Positions 12,791 to 32,761 of a DNA stretch of 64,000 nt are shown here, piece by piece. The translations under genes and the position numbers were made by a program. The notes beneath the pieces were generated by a model that saw only the letters and a program-made list of their open reading frames with translations, made no database searches and was not told the DNA's origin. This stretch comes from Datnioides undecimradiatus (taxonomy: Eukaryota > Chordata > Actinopteri > Lobotiformes > Datnioididae). The stretch lies in NCBI GenBank assembly GCA_008933995.1, contig WARS01000029.1:24500879-24564878 (forward strand), in the 5' to 3' direction. Positions within the stretch are counted from its first letter, which is position 1. Each line of letters opens with the position of its first letter.

Positions 12791-15700
12791 TGCTCCCCCC
12801 CTCACCCCCCCACCCCTCCCCCTCCTCACCCTCCTCCTCCGCTCCCTCCCGGCTCCTCGTACAGAGCGTCAGGGAGAACGATTGGCGGTGGATTTGACAG
12901 TTCCTGCCATCGAGCCGGGAGCTGCCATCTCAGGTCGGGATCGCCGGAGCTCACATCAGGCTCAGGTTTGAGTCTCGGCTCCTGGTCACATGGCGGCAGA
13001 TTTCCTCGCACCATAAATACTGTGATGAGTGAGAGTGTGTGAGCGTGACCGAGCCACTGCCTGCACAGACATGTAGGCTCCCCGCTGAGGCGTTCACTGA
13101 CCTGCTGCACGCTGCAGATTTACCAAACTTTTGCGCACGTGCTTCGTTAAATCCTTTAAATGAGAATAAATAATAATTAGATTTGATGTAATCAGCAAAT
13201 CCTTTCAATGCTTCACTGCTTTAGCTCACTCTGAACATTCAGATCCGCTCATTTCAGCTGTTTCACTCACTGTAACCCTCCTGCTCAGCACAGACTCAGT
13301 TAGCGTGTCCTCAGCTGTGGGTGGAGACCAAATCAGAGCTAAAAGCGAGTGTTGGCTCCACTGCCGTGCTGCATGGTTGCAGCGCTGCAGAATCATCAGT
13401 CAGACTTTAACTACCTGATCATCAGCTGCGTGGCCTGAGGCGCAGACGTTTAGCCCGTAGCTGCTCTGTCGTGGAAACGCAAACAGCTAAATCTTCATAG
13501 ATGATGCAGGGCTACATGTTAGAGAACCTGCAACACTCGTCACTCGTTATAATCAGCGTCAGTTCATGTCACGTGACCTTGGCCGCACTGACACACACTA
13601 ACCTGGCGACTCGATGAAGGAGCTGCAGATTCAAACTGTCGCCTGTGTTTCCCTGCAGAGACGCTCGATGGAGGTAAAAGGTTCTCGTGTCACATTTAAT
13701 ACGTTCACTGCGCTGTGTGCAGCTCGTCACGCTGCCCCCAAGTGGACAGATAAACAACTTCCAGGAGCATCGTCATTAAAGTGCAGCTGAACACAGAGCG
13801 AACAGTCAACCCTCCACATGTGATTTCACTTGTTTCGCATCTTATTTACCTGTGAGTCACAAACCTTCGTTCTGCTTGTTTTCCTGATCCTCCCTCACTT
13901 TCCCTTTTAACACCTCTGGATTTTTCCTTTAATTCTCTCATATGTGCGACTAAATAAACAAACAAATAAACCTTTTGCAACTGTTTCTCGATAATAAAAT
14001 GCAAAAAAGAAGGTATTTCCTGTCCACACCGGTCTGAATATGTGCTGTCGACTGTGAACGCTTTGATTTGCAGTTGGCATCACTTATCATCTCGGCTGCA
14101 CCGTAGACGTCCTCCTTCCCGGGAACAGTCGGCCCACGCGAGGGGCAAATTGCTATTAGGTTTGACTGAAAATGTCGCCATGTGAGTCCAATAAAGTCCC
14201 CCTCTCACATCTTAACCGCCGGGTGTTTCAATGTTCCCCTTGTATACAAGCCCAGGAACATGACTGAACAATGTCTCCCTCCATCATAAACTCCTTTAGT
14301 GTGGTCTTAAAAAGTTCACATCCTGTTTTCCTCCGAATGCAAACACCCGGCTTGAGGTTGAGGATCTTCGAGCGGCTCATAAAAAAACAAAAAAACCATC
14401 CGAAGCTTAAAAAGATGCTGCAGCTCTTTCCTGCGTGGGAGGAAGAGAATAAGGAGTCGTTTCAGACTGAAAGAGGCGTTCACTGTCTCTTCCTCTGCTC
14501 GTGTAATTGAAGCTCACACATCAAAACTGTCCTCGCCAGAAAAACAACAAACGCCCAAAATTACTCATATTTTTGTTGATCTGAGCAGCAACCTCTGCGA
14601 ACGCAGAGTTTGAATCTGTGAGAGCTGGTTTTTGACTTCCCACCACATTTATTTGATAAATTCAGACTTTAATGATCCGCAGAGGACGGCAACACCTTTT
14701 CTAACCGTCCACAGTCGCTCTGATCTAAACCAATCAGCTCTTATAACCACAAAGACGAAGGGTCATCAAACCAAACAGGGTTTCCTCAACTAATTAAACC
14801 TGCATGAGTCACTGCTGATGTCATCGGGCGGTCATCAAAATGGTGGCATCAGGTTAGAAAACACTGGTGTGGGTCATTCAGGAGGCAGCGACAAACAAGC
14901 TCTGACACAATATCATCAACTCCAGGACCAATGACCTGCTTTTACCGGAGCTTTCAGCTGTGACACATTAGCTTCAGGAGCATTAAGAGTATTTTAGGCA
15001 AACTGCAGCTTTCAACCTCAAGATCGAACTTTGGTGAACGCGAGGGGACGCACCCGGTTGCAGGACGGAGACGAGGAGCAGCAGCAGGCAGGTCAAAACC
15101 AGTCCAGCAGTCCAACGTGCAGACGAATAAGTTAAAAAAGCAAAATAAAAGTCCATAAAAGCAGAAATCTGAGGAGCACAGGAAGACGACAACACTTCAC
15201 AGGAACGTCAGCACACGAATGAAGACGAGGTGAAACCACTGAACCAATTAACATTTAAAGCCATGACGTTAAGGCAGCGGGAACAAAGGGTCCAAATGAA
15301 CTACAGGTAAAATTAAAACAGCCGTCTCCATGGCAACTGAGCTGGCTGCATCCACCAATGAAAAGCTGAGTGCTCCAGAGACAAAGGTGTGATGTTGACC
15401 TGAGATCAGGTACCACTGACCACTGGCTGCAGCTGCAAGCGAGCTGCCAACACATGCAGCGTGAACTCGCTCCTGCAGATGTGTTTCATGTCAACGTGTG
15501 TGTTGTGTCATGTGACCTCTGCAGCTCATCCAGTTTGCAGCAGTCCCAGGTTCTCCCACGCTGCACTGCTCGTCTGCACCCTGCTGGAGCCCGATTCAAG
15601 AGCCTGTCACCCGACTAAGGTGCAACATCCAGGGTACAGTCGAGCTAAACACCCCGCTGGCCCCCGGTGCTACAGCCTCACTACAAAGACGTCCAGTCGA

Positions 15701-16040
15701 CCTTTTCTGAGCATCTAAACATCTCAGTTTCAGTTTCAGTTGATGCACCTGCGTGATTCTCGCAGTTTTTAGTTTTCATTCCCGTGGTTGAATGAACTTA
15801 CTGTCAGTCGTTTTTGTATGAAAGGCAAAGCAGGCGTTTCAAAGTGCTGTCATCTCGGTTAATGTCAAACAGAGCAAAACAGGATAAAAGGCAGCAGCGC
15901 GGGAGAATCGAGTGTTGGCTGCTGAGACTGTCTGCAGGTCCGTCCCTGCGAGCGACCTCTTTACACGCAGTCATTTCATTCATTGTGAGTATAACACATT
16001 TGATTAGTGCAGCTTTAATAAGTGTTTTGCTTCATGATAA
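12790..16040. other. Intergenic DNA, no gene seen
   Basis: Unremarkable single-copy sequence with a C-rich stretch near 12,797-12,850. The one sub-block with enhancer-like texture is 14,050-14,280, listed separately. No exon, RNA gene or mobile element could be supported. Confidence 0.45.
14050..14280. promoter_or_regulatory. Candidate conserved non-coding element
   Basis: Repeat-free sequence containing GGCAAATTGCTATTAGG, CCAATAAAGTCCCC and TTGTATACAAG (a palindrome). This is a weak call based on texture. Confidence 0.2.
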
Positions 16041-16330
16041 CCGCACCTTCACCGCGCTGCAGCTGTAATGCGGGAACATTGTGGGAGTAATTGATTTAGA
16101 AAATTGGCAGTAAACATTCGGAGGCACTGCCAGTGAATCTGGCTTTTTACAGAATTGTCCAATTACAGCAGTTTGGAGAGTGGGCTGCAGAAATGGCACA
16201 CACACACAAACCAGGCTCCACAAAATCAAATTGAATAATAAACTGTTGGCATCAAACCGCAACTTATTATGAAGGCCGAACCCCCACCGGCAGAAATGAG
16301 CTCTGCCTCCCGAGATCAAGAGACAGGAAA
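16040..16330. promoter_or_regulatory. Candidate conserved non-coding element
   Basis: Contains GGGAGTAATTGATTTAG, AATTGTCCAATTACAGC, AAAATCAAATTGAATAATAA and GCAACTTATTATG: several ATTA/CCAAT-like cores in about 200 bp, with no coding frame. Enhancer function is inferred. Confidence 0.3.
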
Positions 16331-16791
16331 TACCTGCGCTGAAGGGCCGACTCTCTCAGGTCCCAGCAGATTTACTGGAGCAGCTAATGGCTCCAGCAGC
16401 GGGGCCTGGGTCTCTGCCCTCCTCCTCATGAATACATCACATCACACTCACACAAGGGCTAAACACACACATGCACGCACACATGCACCGCAGCAGCAAA
16501 CCTTACTCAGGTTCAAGAAACGTCCTGCAAAATGAGCCGAAAGCTGAAAGTAAAGAAGCGTTGACGAGCGTTTTAAATGAAATCCAATCCAGGAAGTTCA
16601 GTTCAGTGACAGATCGGTTGGGTCTGCAGGTTGAGCAGACGGAGACGCTGCACAGAGGTTCATTAAAGTTTGTTCTACTTCAGAAATTTATCTCAGGGGC
16701 GTTTGTTTTATCTTTAATCGAGGCGATTACGAGGTGAACAGGATAAACACACGACACTGTCTCACAGAGCCGACTGTGCATGTGCAGGTAA

Positions 16792-17021
16792 CCTCCTGAC
16801 TACCAGTAGTTCAAATTTGTCCTCTGTGAGGACATTTTTAAACCTGAATATCTCCCACCCACTTTATACTACTGAATTAACTCCTTTTGCTATCTACAGA
16901 GGACATTTAGGGCTTTTCAATGATACCAAATGTGAAGGGGTGTGGCTTTGGTACCTTACAAAGATTGGGGAATTTTAAAAAAAATGTATTGGACAATATT
17001 TTTTTCCTGGTAGTCAGGAGG
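16792..17021. mobile_element. MITE-like element with perfect 15-bp terminal inverted repeats
   Basis: CCTCCTGACTACCAG at 16,792-16,806 is the exact reverse complement of CTGGTAGTCAGGAGG at 17,007-17,021. The ends also pair imperfectly further in (AAATTTGTCC against GGACAATATTT), giving termini of roughly 30 bp on a 230-bp element. There is no transposase frame inside, so it is non-autonomous. TA dinucleotides lie one or two bases outside each end, which would fit a TA target duplication, but this is not clean. The superfamily is not identified. Confidence 0.7.
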
Positions 17022-17984
17022 ATATGTGATTGGCCTCTGAGCTGCATTGCACTGGACACCCTTGCATCTTTTGCCAAATCCCTCCATAGCTGAGTACTTC
17101 CTATTGTTCCAACTGCACATTTTTCCCAAATCCCAACCGTCTGAACGGGCCTTTACCCAAAGATACATGTTAATTCCGTGACAGCCGGCCTCCATCATGG
17201 TGCTGGGCCTGGATCTTTCTGGTTTTACATTAAACATCAGGTGATGTCACCTTTGCAGACAAACATATGAAGCTGGAAGGTAATCATGAGAGTTTAACCT
17301 CCGTTGGTGCCTGGTCACGGTGTGATTTCAGGATAATGAGCTGTTGGACACATTGACCTTTGATCCACAGACACAGTTTGGACAGTAATCAGCCACGGCA
17401 ACAACAGACGGCGCAGCTCGCTGAGGTTTGACGGTGTTCATGCTCTGACTACAGTAAAAGAGCCGGTGTGTTCCTGTCAGATTAGACTCTGCTGTTCAAT
17501 CTAATCCTGCAGGTTTAGAGTTTCTGATTCAGCTTGTGTCAAACGCCTAAAGCTAACGTTAGCTAGTTAGCTAACTGTTGCATTGGAGCTACTTTGAGGT
17601 TGATCCTGACGTTGTTCTGGTGTAATTCTGTCTGTGCTCTCAGAGCAGGAAGCAAAATAAAAGACAAACAAGGGAGGAAGAGAAGGAAAGGAGAGGAGAG
17701 GGACGATTGAGGAAGGAAGGAGGAGAGGACAAAAGAGAGGAAAGACAACAAAGAAGGAAGAAAAGGTGTAAAATAATATTTTCCTCTGAAATTTAAAGAA
17801 TATCTGGAAATTTAACGAAACAACCTGAAGCTCAACACTGAAGCCACAGAGTAAATGTTCCACCTCTGATGCTCAGGCATTCAACACACACAAACACACA
17901 CACACTTGACTCCCCGAAGACACACAACATGCTCCAAACCTCTGCCTCGCCTGGCCCTGCGCTCTGACTCACGTAGGAAAAAGA

Positions 17985-18310
17985 GATTGAATCATGGGAG
18001 TAAATTGGCGCGGTGGAAAAATGATTCGTCGGGGCATAATGTGCATGTGCGAGCCATTTCGACTCATTACGCTGTGATCTGAAAGGTTATGGAATTGAAA
18101 CCAGCACGAGGGACGGAGCTTCCAAGGGCACCGAGAGCGCCGGGCCCCGAGAGCGGCTCCACATGTTGTCAGACAACACGCTACCACGGCAACGCTGAGC
18201 GGGGGCGGCGGCGGGGATTTGTGGGTAAATGTAATTGGGTGGCTCAGCTCTCAAACCTCACTGAGAGCAATGAAATGAGGTGTTTGTTGTTCCAAATTAC
18301 ACTGAATTAA
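17985..18310. promoter_or_regulatory. Candidate conserved non-coding element
   Basis: Non-repetitive sequence with AGATTGAATCATGGGAG, AAAATGATTCGTCGG, GCATAATGTGCATGTGC, CTCATTACGCTGTG and TAAATGTAATTGGG. It ends just before a long CA run. Regulatory role is inferred from motif content. Confidence 0.28.
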
Positions 18311-18328
18311 TGTATACACTTGCACTTA

Positions 18329-18329
<1 letters not shown>

Positions 18330-18376
<47 letters not shown>
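18330..18376. repeat. (CA)n microsatellite
   Basis: Uninterrupted CA run of about 23 units. Confidence 0.96.
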
Positions 18377-18377
<1 letters not shown>

Positions 18378-20254
18378 ATCTGTGGTGTTTCCAGCTGTGA
18401 TGTACTGCACGTTGTTTGTTGTCAGCGGGCAAAACAAAACATATTAGTTTATAAGAAAATATGCACCATGTGGCCAAAAGTATGTGGACACCTGAGGGTC
18501 CCACTTCCTGTTTGCTGAGACTCTATTGGCTTAAACCTGCTGCAGCCTCCGCTCCTCTGCTTTTCATGCCTCCAGATGTCGTTTGTCCTTTCACACTAAG
18601 TGTTTCAGTTCAGAAATGTGCTCTGAGCTGCAGAACAGTTAAGTTTTAGTTGGGTTACGATCATCCTTTGTGTTAAAATAAGCCCTTTGTTAACGAGCTT
18701 CATCATCCAGGTTACAGTGGTTATTAGAGCAGCAGTTAACGATGCATTATTGTGTTTATGAAAGGTCAGAAAACTGTGAAAAGCTGTTTCTCAGAGCCCA
18801 AAGAGACGTCTTCACGTTGCTTCTCTTGTCCGACCAACAGCCCAAAACTTAAAAACTCTTAAAATCCTCAAGTTTGAGAAGCTGGAATCAGAAAATGTTT
18901 GAAAAACGACTAAAATGAGTAATTGAATGACTTTTCTTTGGATTGACTGACAGCTAATCGTCACAGCTGATGCTGCCGACGCCGGAGCGTCAGTGAGGTC
19001 CCGGTTCTGCCTGGCGTTGTTGGACGGGGCTGAGGTCAGGCTCTTCCACACTGATCTGGTGAAATCACTTCATCATGCCTCCGTGTCTCCGTCGTTACAT
19101 CCAGCACCAACCAGAAGCCACAGTACAGCAAGATACACAGAAGCCGGGCTGCGACCAGTGATCCTCATGTGACGCAGTAATGTTAGTATTGTTAGCATTA
19201 GCATTGTTAGCATTCACTGAACAGGAGCCCATATTAGCTTTCCTGCTAACGTCTCCTCTTATTTAACTTACAAACATGAAGACATGCTCGTAACGAGCGG
19301 CCGAACAGACACTCAGGCTGCAGCTAACGTCAGTTTGCAGGTCAGATGGCTAATTAGCTGCTCAGCTGCAGCACGTTAAACAGCACGTAAACAACTTTAA
19401 ACAACATGCAAGTGTGGTTTTTAAATGCATACCTGTTGCTACGTTTACACCCTAAAACTGAGACAATGACGCAGATGCAGTTCACTTCCTGACTGCGTCT
19501 TCCCTGATTGGTCGCTTCACAAGTTAAACAGTATAGTTAGAGACTTCTGTGAGCTCATGCTTTGTTTTTCCACCATGACGGCTTTGTTTACTCTCATCTC
19601 ACTTTCAGTTACAGTTGCATCTTTTTGCATAATGCTTTTCTTTGTTTTCAATAGTTTTAATAACTGTGAGCGTAAGCAAACACCTGCAGAGTTGACGGTC
19701 TGCTTCCTGTTTGCCTGGTGTATGTGAATGGTCATGTGACCTGATCTGATGCTGGAAAACAGATTACCTTTGTTTTAAAAACCTTTTAAAGCTAAATGCT
19801 GCATTAAAACATGTTGATTACAGTGTTTTCCAAACTATGATGCACATGTTAACCATCTTAACCTGCTGCATCATTAAAAACACCTTAACTGGAACAAAGG
19901 CACCAAGAAAACCAACCAACCAGTTTCCCTGTTCAGTTACGATGTGTCCGATATCTCCAGCTCCTCTGTGGGAGCAGCTGTGAATTGAAAGAAATATATA
20001 AATAAATGTGGAAAAAAGAAAAGTCGGGAGGAACAAGAAGGAAGGAAGTTCCTGTTTTCTACAAGGAAGGAAGGAAAGAAGGAAGGATGACACAGGAGAA
20101 GTAGATTAGGACTGAAGGAAGCATGTTATTAACTTTATATTAAGGTTTTTATGGTAATAAATGAGACACATTCTTACAGCAGTGCGAAGGCCTCAGCATC
20201 TGCACATCTCGCCAAGAACACACACCAGCCCTGCACCCTCATCCTCACTGTGAA

Positions 20255-20255
<1 letters not shown>
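18377..20255. other. Intergenic DNA with repeat remnants
   Basis: No gene is seen. It contains a copy of a dispersed repeat end (18,471-18,492), GTTAGCATT-type short tandems near 19,183-19,215 and a GGAA-rich patch near 20,040-20,095. Confidence 0.45.
18471..18492 (+). mobile_element. Fragment of a dispersed repeat (TGGCCAAAAxTATGTGGAC end)
   Basis: TGGCCAAAAGTATGTGGAC is shared, with one mismatch each, with 39,486-39,504 (+) and 42,351-42,369 (-). A 19-bp near-identity at three places points to one interspersed element family. I recall this string at the ends of fish DNA-transposon relics, but the family was not checked. Confidence 0.5.

Positions 20256-20300
<45 letters not shown>
20256..20300. 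repeat. (CA)n microsatellite
   Basis: Uninterrupted CA run of about 22 units. Together with the TG run at 20,490-20,533 it forms an inverted pair 190 bp apart. Confidence 0.96.
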
Positions 20301-20302
<2 letters not shown>

Positions 20303-20485
20303 CCTTCACGCCAGCTCCAGATGGGAAGACATTCCTCCTTATTTTTCTGTTGTCATGAGCAATGCTTTCCGTCAAATCTGGGTCGTTTTTGGGAAGAGAA
20401 ATGATTCGTCCTCTTGGTATTGGACGGTTTATTTTCCACTGGACGCAGCCTCGGAGATCTCACGCTGGATGAAGCTGAAGGTGGG

Positions 20486-20489
<4 letters not shown>

Positions 20490-20533
<44 letters not shown>
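20490..20533. repeat. (TG)n microsatellite
   Basis: Uninterrupted TG run of about 22 units, complementary to the CA run at 20,256-20,300. Confidence 0.96.
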
Positions 20534-20534
<1 letters not shown>

Positions 20535-22250
20535 GTCATTTGTCATCCTTTGTTTGGCTCTGAGGTGAAACCCTTACAGTCAGCAGCACCTGATCCAAGC
20601 TCCGAACCCCACATTTCTGGGTGAAATATGACATGTTCAGGGCCGGGCCTATAAAAAGTCGGTGTGTAACTAATCCCGGCCCCTGTGAGCCGAGGAGAGC
20701 GAAGTGTGGCAAAGAAAAAAAAACCAAAACAGCCCTCAGACCCTTGACGACATGCTGGGAGAGTTAAAACCCTGAACGTGCAGCCAACTCAGAAATCATC
20801 AGGTCTACTTTTTATTTTTTTTCCCAGTGACATGATTTACTATGAGAACTGCAGATGAAGAGAAAGCACATTCCTCTGGTGTGGATCCTCCCGGGGAACG
20901 GAGGTCTCTCTGTCTGGCTGAAACCATCCCGGCTCCAGAGACCGGCTGAGGTTTCTCTCCACTGCAGATTCCACAAAGACTCGGTCTGTTCGGGATGAAA
21001 GCTCGGGCTGTCGGAGCTGCCGGCTCCGCTCGGGAATACGACCCCTCTGCTGCTTCCTGGGGGTGTTTACTATCTTCACATGGGGGTGGAAGCTGCAGCG
21101 TGACCAATGAGCTTTAACAACTGAAAGGCTAAAGTGATGTTAGCACCCCCTAGAGGCTGCATCGTTCATTACGACCCACTGAGAGGGAACTGGAAACGGC
21201 TTCTTTTGTTGGCATCGTCATTAGGAATAGCATCATAAAGTTTTCAGTCTGTGCTGTGAATCCAGATCAGCTCTGTGTTCGGCTTCACTTCCTGTCTGTG
21301 GCGTCACCGCCTCCTCTCTGTGCATGTGTCAGTGTTGTGTTTGTGTGTCAGCAGCTTGATAAACTGACTCTGGATCAGCTGTAAGACACATTTCTGTGCT
21401 CCTCTTTTCAGCCGCTGCTTGTTTTTAACTCTGTATCTGAAGCAGATGAAGGATTTCAGTCGTCGGACGTCTGGATCTGAAGTTATCAGAGAAACAAGCT
21501 GAGCAAACGTTAGCAGCAGCTCGGCTCGCCGCCCCTCCAGGACGTCCCGTGTGCGGCCGACAGCGTGGGAGAAACAGTGGTTTTTAAGGTGGAACTGCTT
21601 TATTCAGTGTTTCTCTGGGTTTGAATCAGCGGCTCTGTTTGTTTTGGAGAGGAGGAGACCTCTGTGGAGAATTCAGCTCCCAGTAAAAACCTCCTGAACC
21701 ATCAACACTGAAGGAATCCCAGCTGACAGGAAGACAACAACTCCCAGCATCCCACGCTGCTGCAGGAGGTCACATGACCGCAGCAGCTGATGATGGTTTG
21801 ATGGAGAGTTTAATGTTGTTATAAAGCACTGTTTATCAGCTGTGACAGAGTTTTGTTCTAGTCTGGGTTCTTCAGCATAAGCTGATGATTCTGCCTTATG
21901 AAACACAGTTTGATGGCGTGCACGCTGCATTGTGTGAGCTGTTTATTCTTTAGCTTGATCTCTGTTCCCAGCAGCGTTGTGCAGGTTGAGGCGGTCCCAC
22001 CTGGATCCAGAGTCGGTCCCTCCACCTCCCTGCGGTCTGTGTCTGACTCCGGCCTCCACCAGCCGTCTCAGATACACTCTGTCTGGACCGAAGCTCTGCT
22101 CTGCTGACGTGACGGGACAAATTAGTGTTACTCCAGCTAATGTATTCAAACTGCTGCCGAGCGGCTGCAGAAGACATTGAGAAGTATTAGAAGCGATAGC
22201 TTTGACTGTCAGCGATGCTAACCACTCCTGAAAAGGTGACAGCACATTTG
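20534..22250. other. Intergenic DNA, no gene seen
   Basis: Single-copy sequence. Overlapping frames near 20,805-21,107 and 21,943-22,245 have no similarity I recognise and no consistent splice sites. No repeat or RNA gene was identified. Confidence 0.45.
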
Positions 22251-23060
22251 GCTGCTATTTGCAGGGGGAGGGAAAAAAATAACTAGCTACAAGTTTAACT
22301 TTGGGGCATTTTGATCTTTAATTCATACGGGATGTGGAAAATGTGTTTGGTGCATTCACATCTCAAAAGAGTCATTCTGACGAGAGAAACATGCCGTGGA
22401 GATCATCTCACGCCATCGCGCCTTCTACACTTTGATGATCTTGTGCTTTCTCGGTGCCAGTCTACTCATCGACAAACTATCCTTTCATAAAAAGCTCAGG
22501 GAGGAGCGGCCGCGCACCACTCCCGTCGAGCGCTTACGCACGCAAAGCGCTGAATATTTGAGGCGACTCCTGGATGTGTTTTATGCAGACAACATCTGAC
22601 AGGCTTGAAATGAAGCCAGGGCAGATATGAAAGCAGGCAGTGTCTGTCAAAACCAGGAAATAATCAACCCCACCATCCACCTCAGGGGCCCAGCTGAAAG
22701 TCATTAGCCCAAAACAATGTGCTGCTTCTACTGTTAGCCTGAAAAAATAATAACAGTAATAATACTTAAGAGAATTACCGTAACGATTTGAGAGGATCTC
22801 AATTATCTCGTGCGTCTCGAGCCCACGCTGGAAGATTGCAGCACGGTCACTGTCAGGGGCGTGGACCGCTGCACTGTAGGAATATTTAGGGAAAATTGGT
22901 CAGAGTTTATGGTCCAACCTTGATTATAATAGCGAGTGGTGATTGCCCAACTCTAATCCTATTAGCCTTTGTTTGGAGCACGGGATGAAAAACATTATAT
23001 ATGAAAAGAACATTCAAAAATCGTTAAACTGCATCCATATGCTGTCTGAGTTTGGCATCT
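22250..23060. promoter_or_regulatory. Candidate conserved non-coding cluster downstream of ntmt2
   Basis: This is the most enhancer-like block of the left third. It is repeat-free, with TTTAATTCATACGGG, CCAAAACAATGTGC, TACCGTAACGATTTGAG, CTCAATTATCTCG, AACCTTGATTATAATAGCG and CTAATCCTATTAGCC, so homeodomain and SOX-like cores recur over 800 bp. A short + frame (22,396-22,599, 67 codons with a hydrophobic start and an Arg/Leu-rich end) crosses it. That frame has no recognised homologue or splice context and is treated as chance. Confidence 0.33.
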
Positions 23061-24391
23061 TAATCACTGACTAGCAATGCAGCTGAACCTCCTCAGCTAT
23101 GTGCACAGTGTAAGTGTAATGAAAGTGGAATTTAAGCAAGTGAAACAAGTAAAGTGTGAATTAAAGAAGAAGACAGGAGACATCAATGTAAAAACAACAT
23201 GGCTGTTAATGTGCAAAGTATAAAACACATACTTACATAACGACTAAATTAATATTTACACCTGACCAACCTGCAGAGTGAACATGTCTTCTGCTGCACT
23301 GAACGACATGCTGTAAGGCCACTCCCCCTCACATTAGCATGTGATCTGTATCTGGGCAAAGTTAATGCAGATGTAAACGCACACAGCGCTGAAACTGGAG
23401 TACAGTCAGGGCGGCCGGATCTCATCTGGAGCTGGTTAAGTGTTAAAAAAACGCAACCGTGGTCGTAATTTAAGAAAATCTGTCAGTTGCACAAGTTAAT
23501 AAGAGGAGGTTTGATATTTGTTAAAGTTTCCCAGAGAAAGTGATGTTTGTTTGCGTGACATCATCAGAGTGTGACGTCTGTTTGCAGAGCAGGAGCGTGC
23601 AGGTGGAGACGTGAGGGAAAGGAAGTGGAGCTCTATTTAATCCCATGCATTCTTTTCCAAACCCAGAAGCAGCAAGATTGCAAGATTAATATGCAGCACT
23701 GGTGGCTTTAGATCCAAGATGGTGGCGCGCAGCAGTGCAGCGGCTTCGCATGCTCACAACTCTAAGCTGCTGGACCTGAGTCACACATTTAAAAAAAGCT
23801 TGAACCTTGATCACCAACAATGCAACTGAACCACAGACAGTTCAGCTGGAGATTAGGGTGTGTTAGCAGCAGCTAATGTTTGGTCTGAGGTAACATTAGC
23901 CTAGTTAGCAATGGTAGCAATGTTAGCTCCAGCTCCTCCTGCACAACTTGCAAATCAAGATCTCACACATGCAAAAGCCTGTTTTTAGATGTCATCATCC
24001 AGATACAGACCACGTGCTAATCGTATTCAGAAACATTAAGCAACACAGTTTTTGTTGTAACGTGTTGGATTTTGTCAAAAAACTGACACGAGTCATTTGC
24101 TCAGAGGAGAAACCAAACAGTAAATCTGCATCCACATGTTATTCCATCCACTGTTTACACGGGCAGCTCAGACAGGAAACAGCTCCAGACACCTGAGCAT
24201 CTCTCTTTGATGACATTAAGATCACGCCACCATCACCGCCGCTCCAGGATCTATCTCCTGATGACAACCTGCAGTGTTCTCGCTGTGATGCAGAAACAAA
24301 AGTGGAATAACATGTGGATTCAGCTTCACTTTAGCTTTTCCTCAGACTTCTTCTCTACAATCTGAACCTTGTCACAGCAGCAGTGTCACTT
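23060..24391. other. Sequence 3' of ntmt2, presumed 3' UTR and intergenic
   Basis: Immediately downstream of the ntmt2 stop on the minus strand. No canonical minus-strand AATAAA is seen close to the stop; a possible ATTAAA on the minus strand lies at 23,636-23,641. The extent of the 3' UTR cannot be fixed from sequence alone. No other gene is seen. Confidence 0.4.

Positions 24392-32761
<8,370 letters not shown>

Noticed and set aside
22396..22599. 67-codon + frame with a hydrophobic segment and basic end
   Set aside because: Attractive composition, but no recognised homologue, no splice partners, and it lies in enhancer-like DNA. Could be revisited if transcripts are found.
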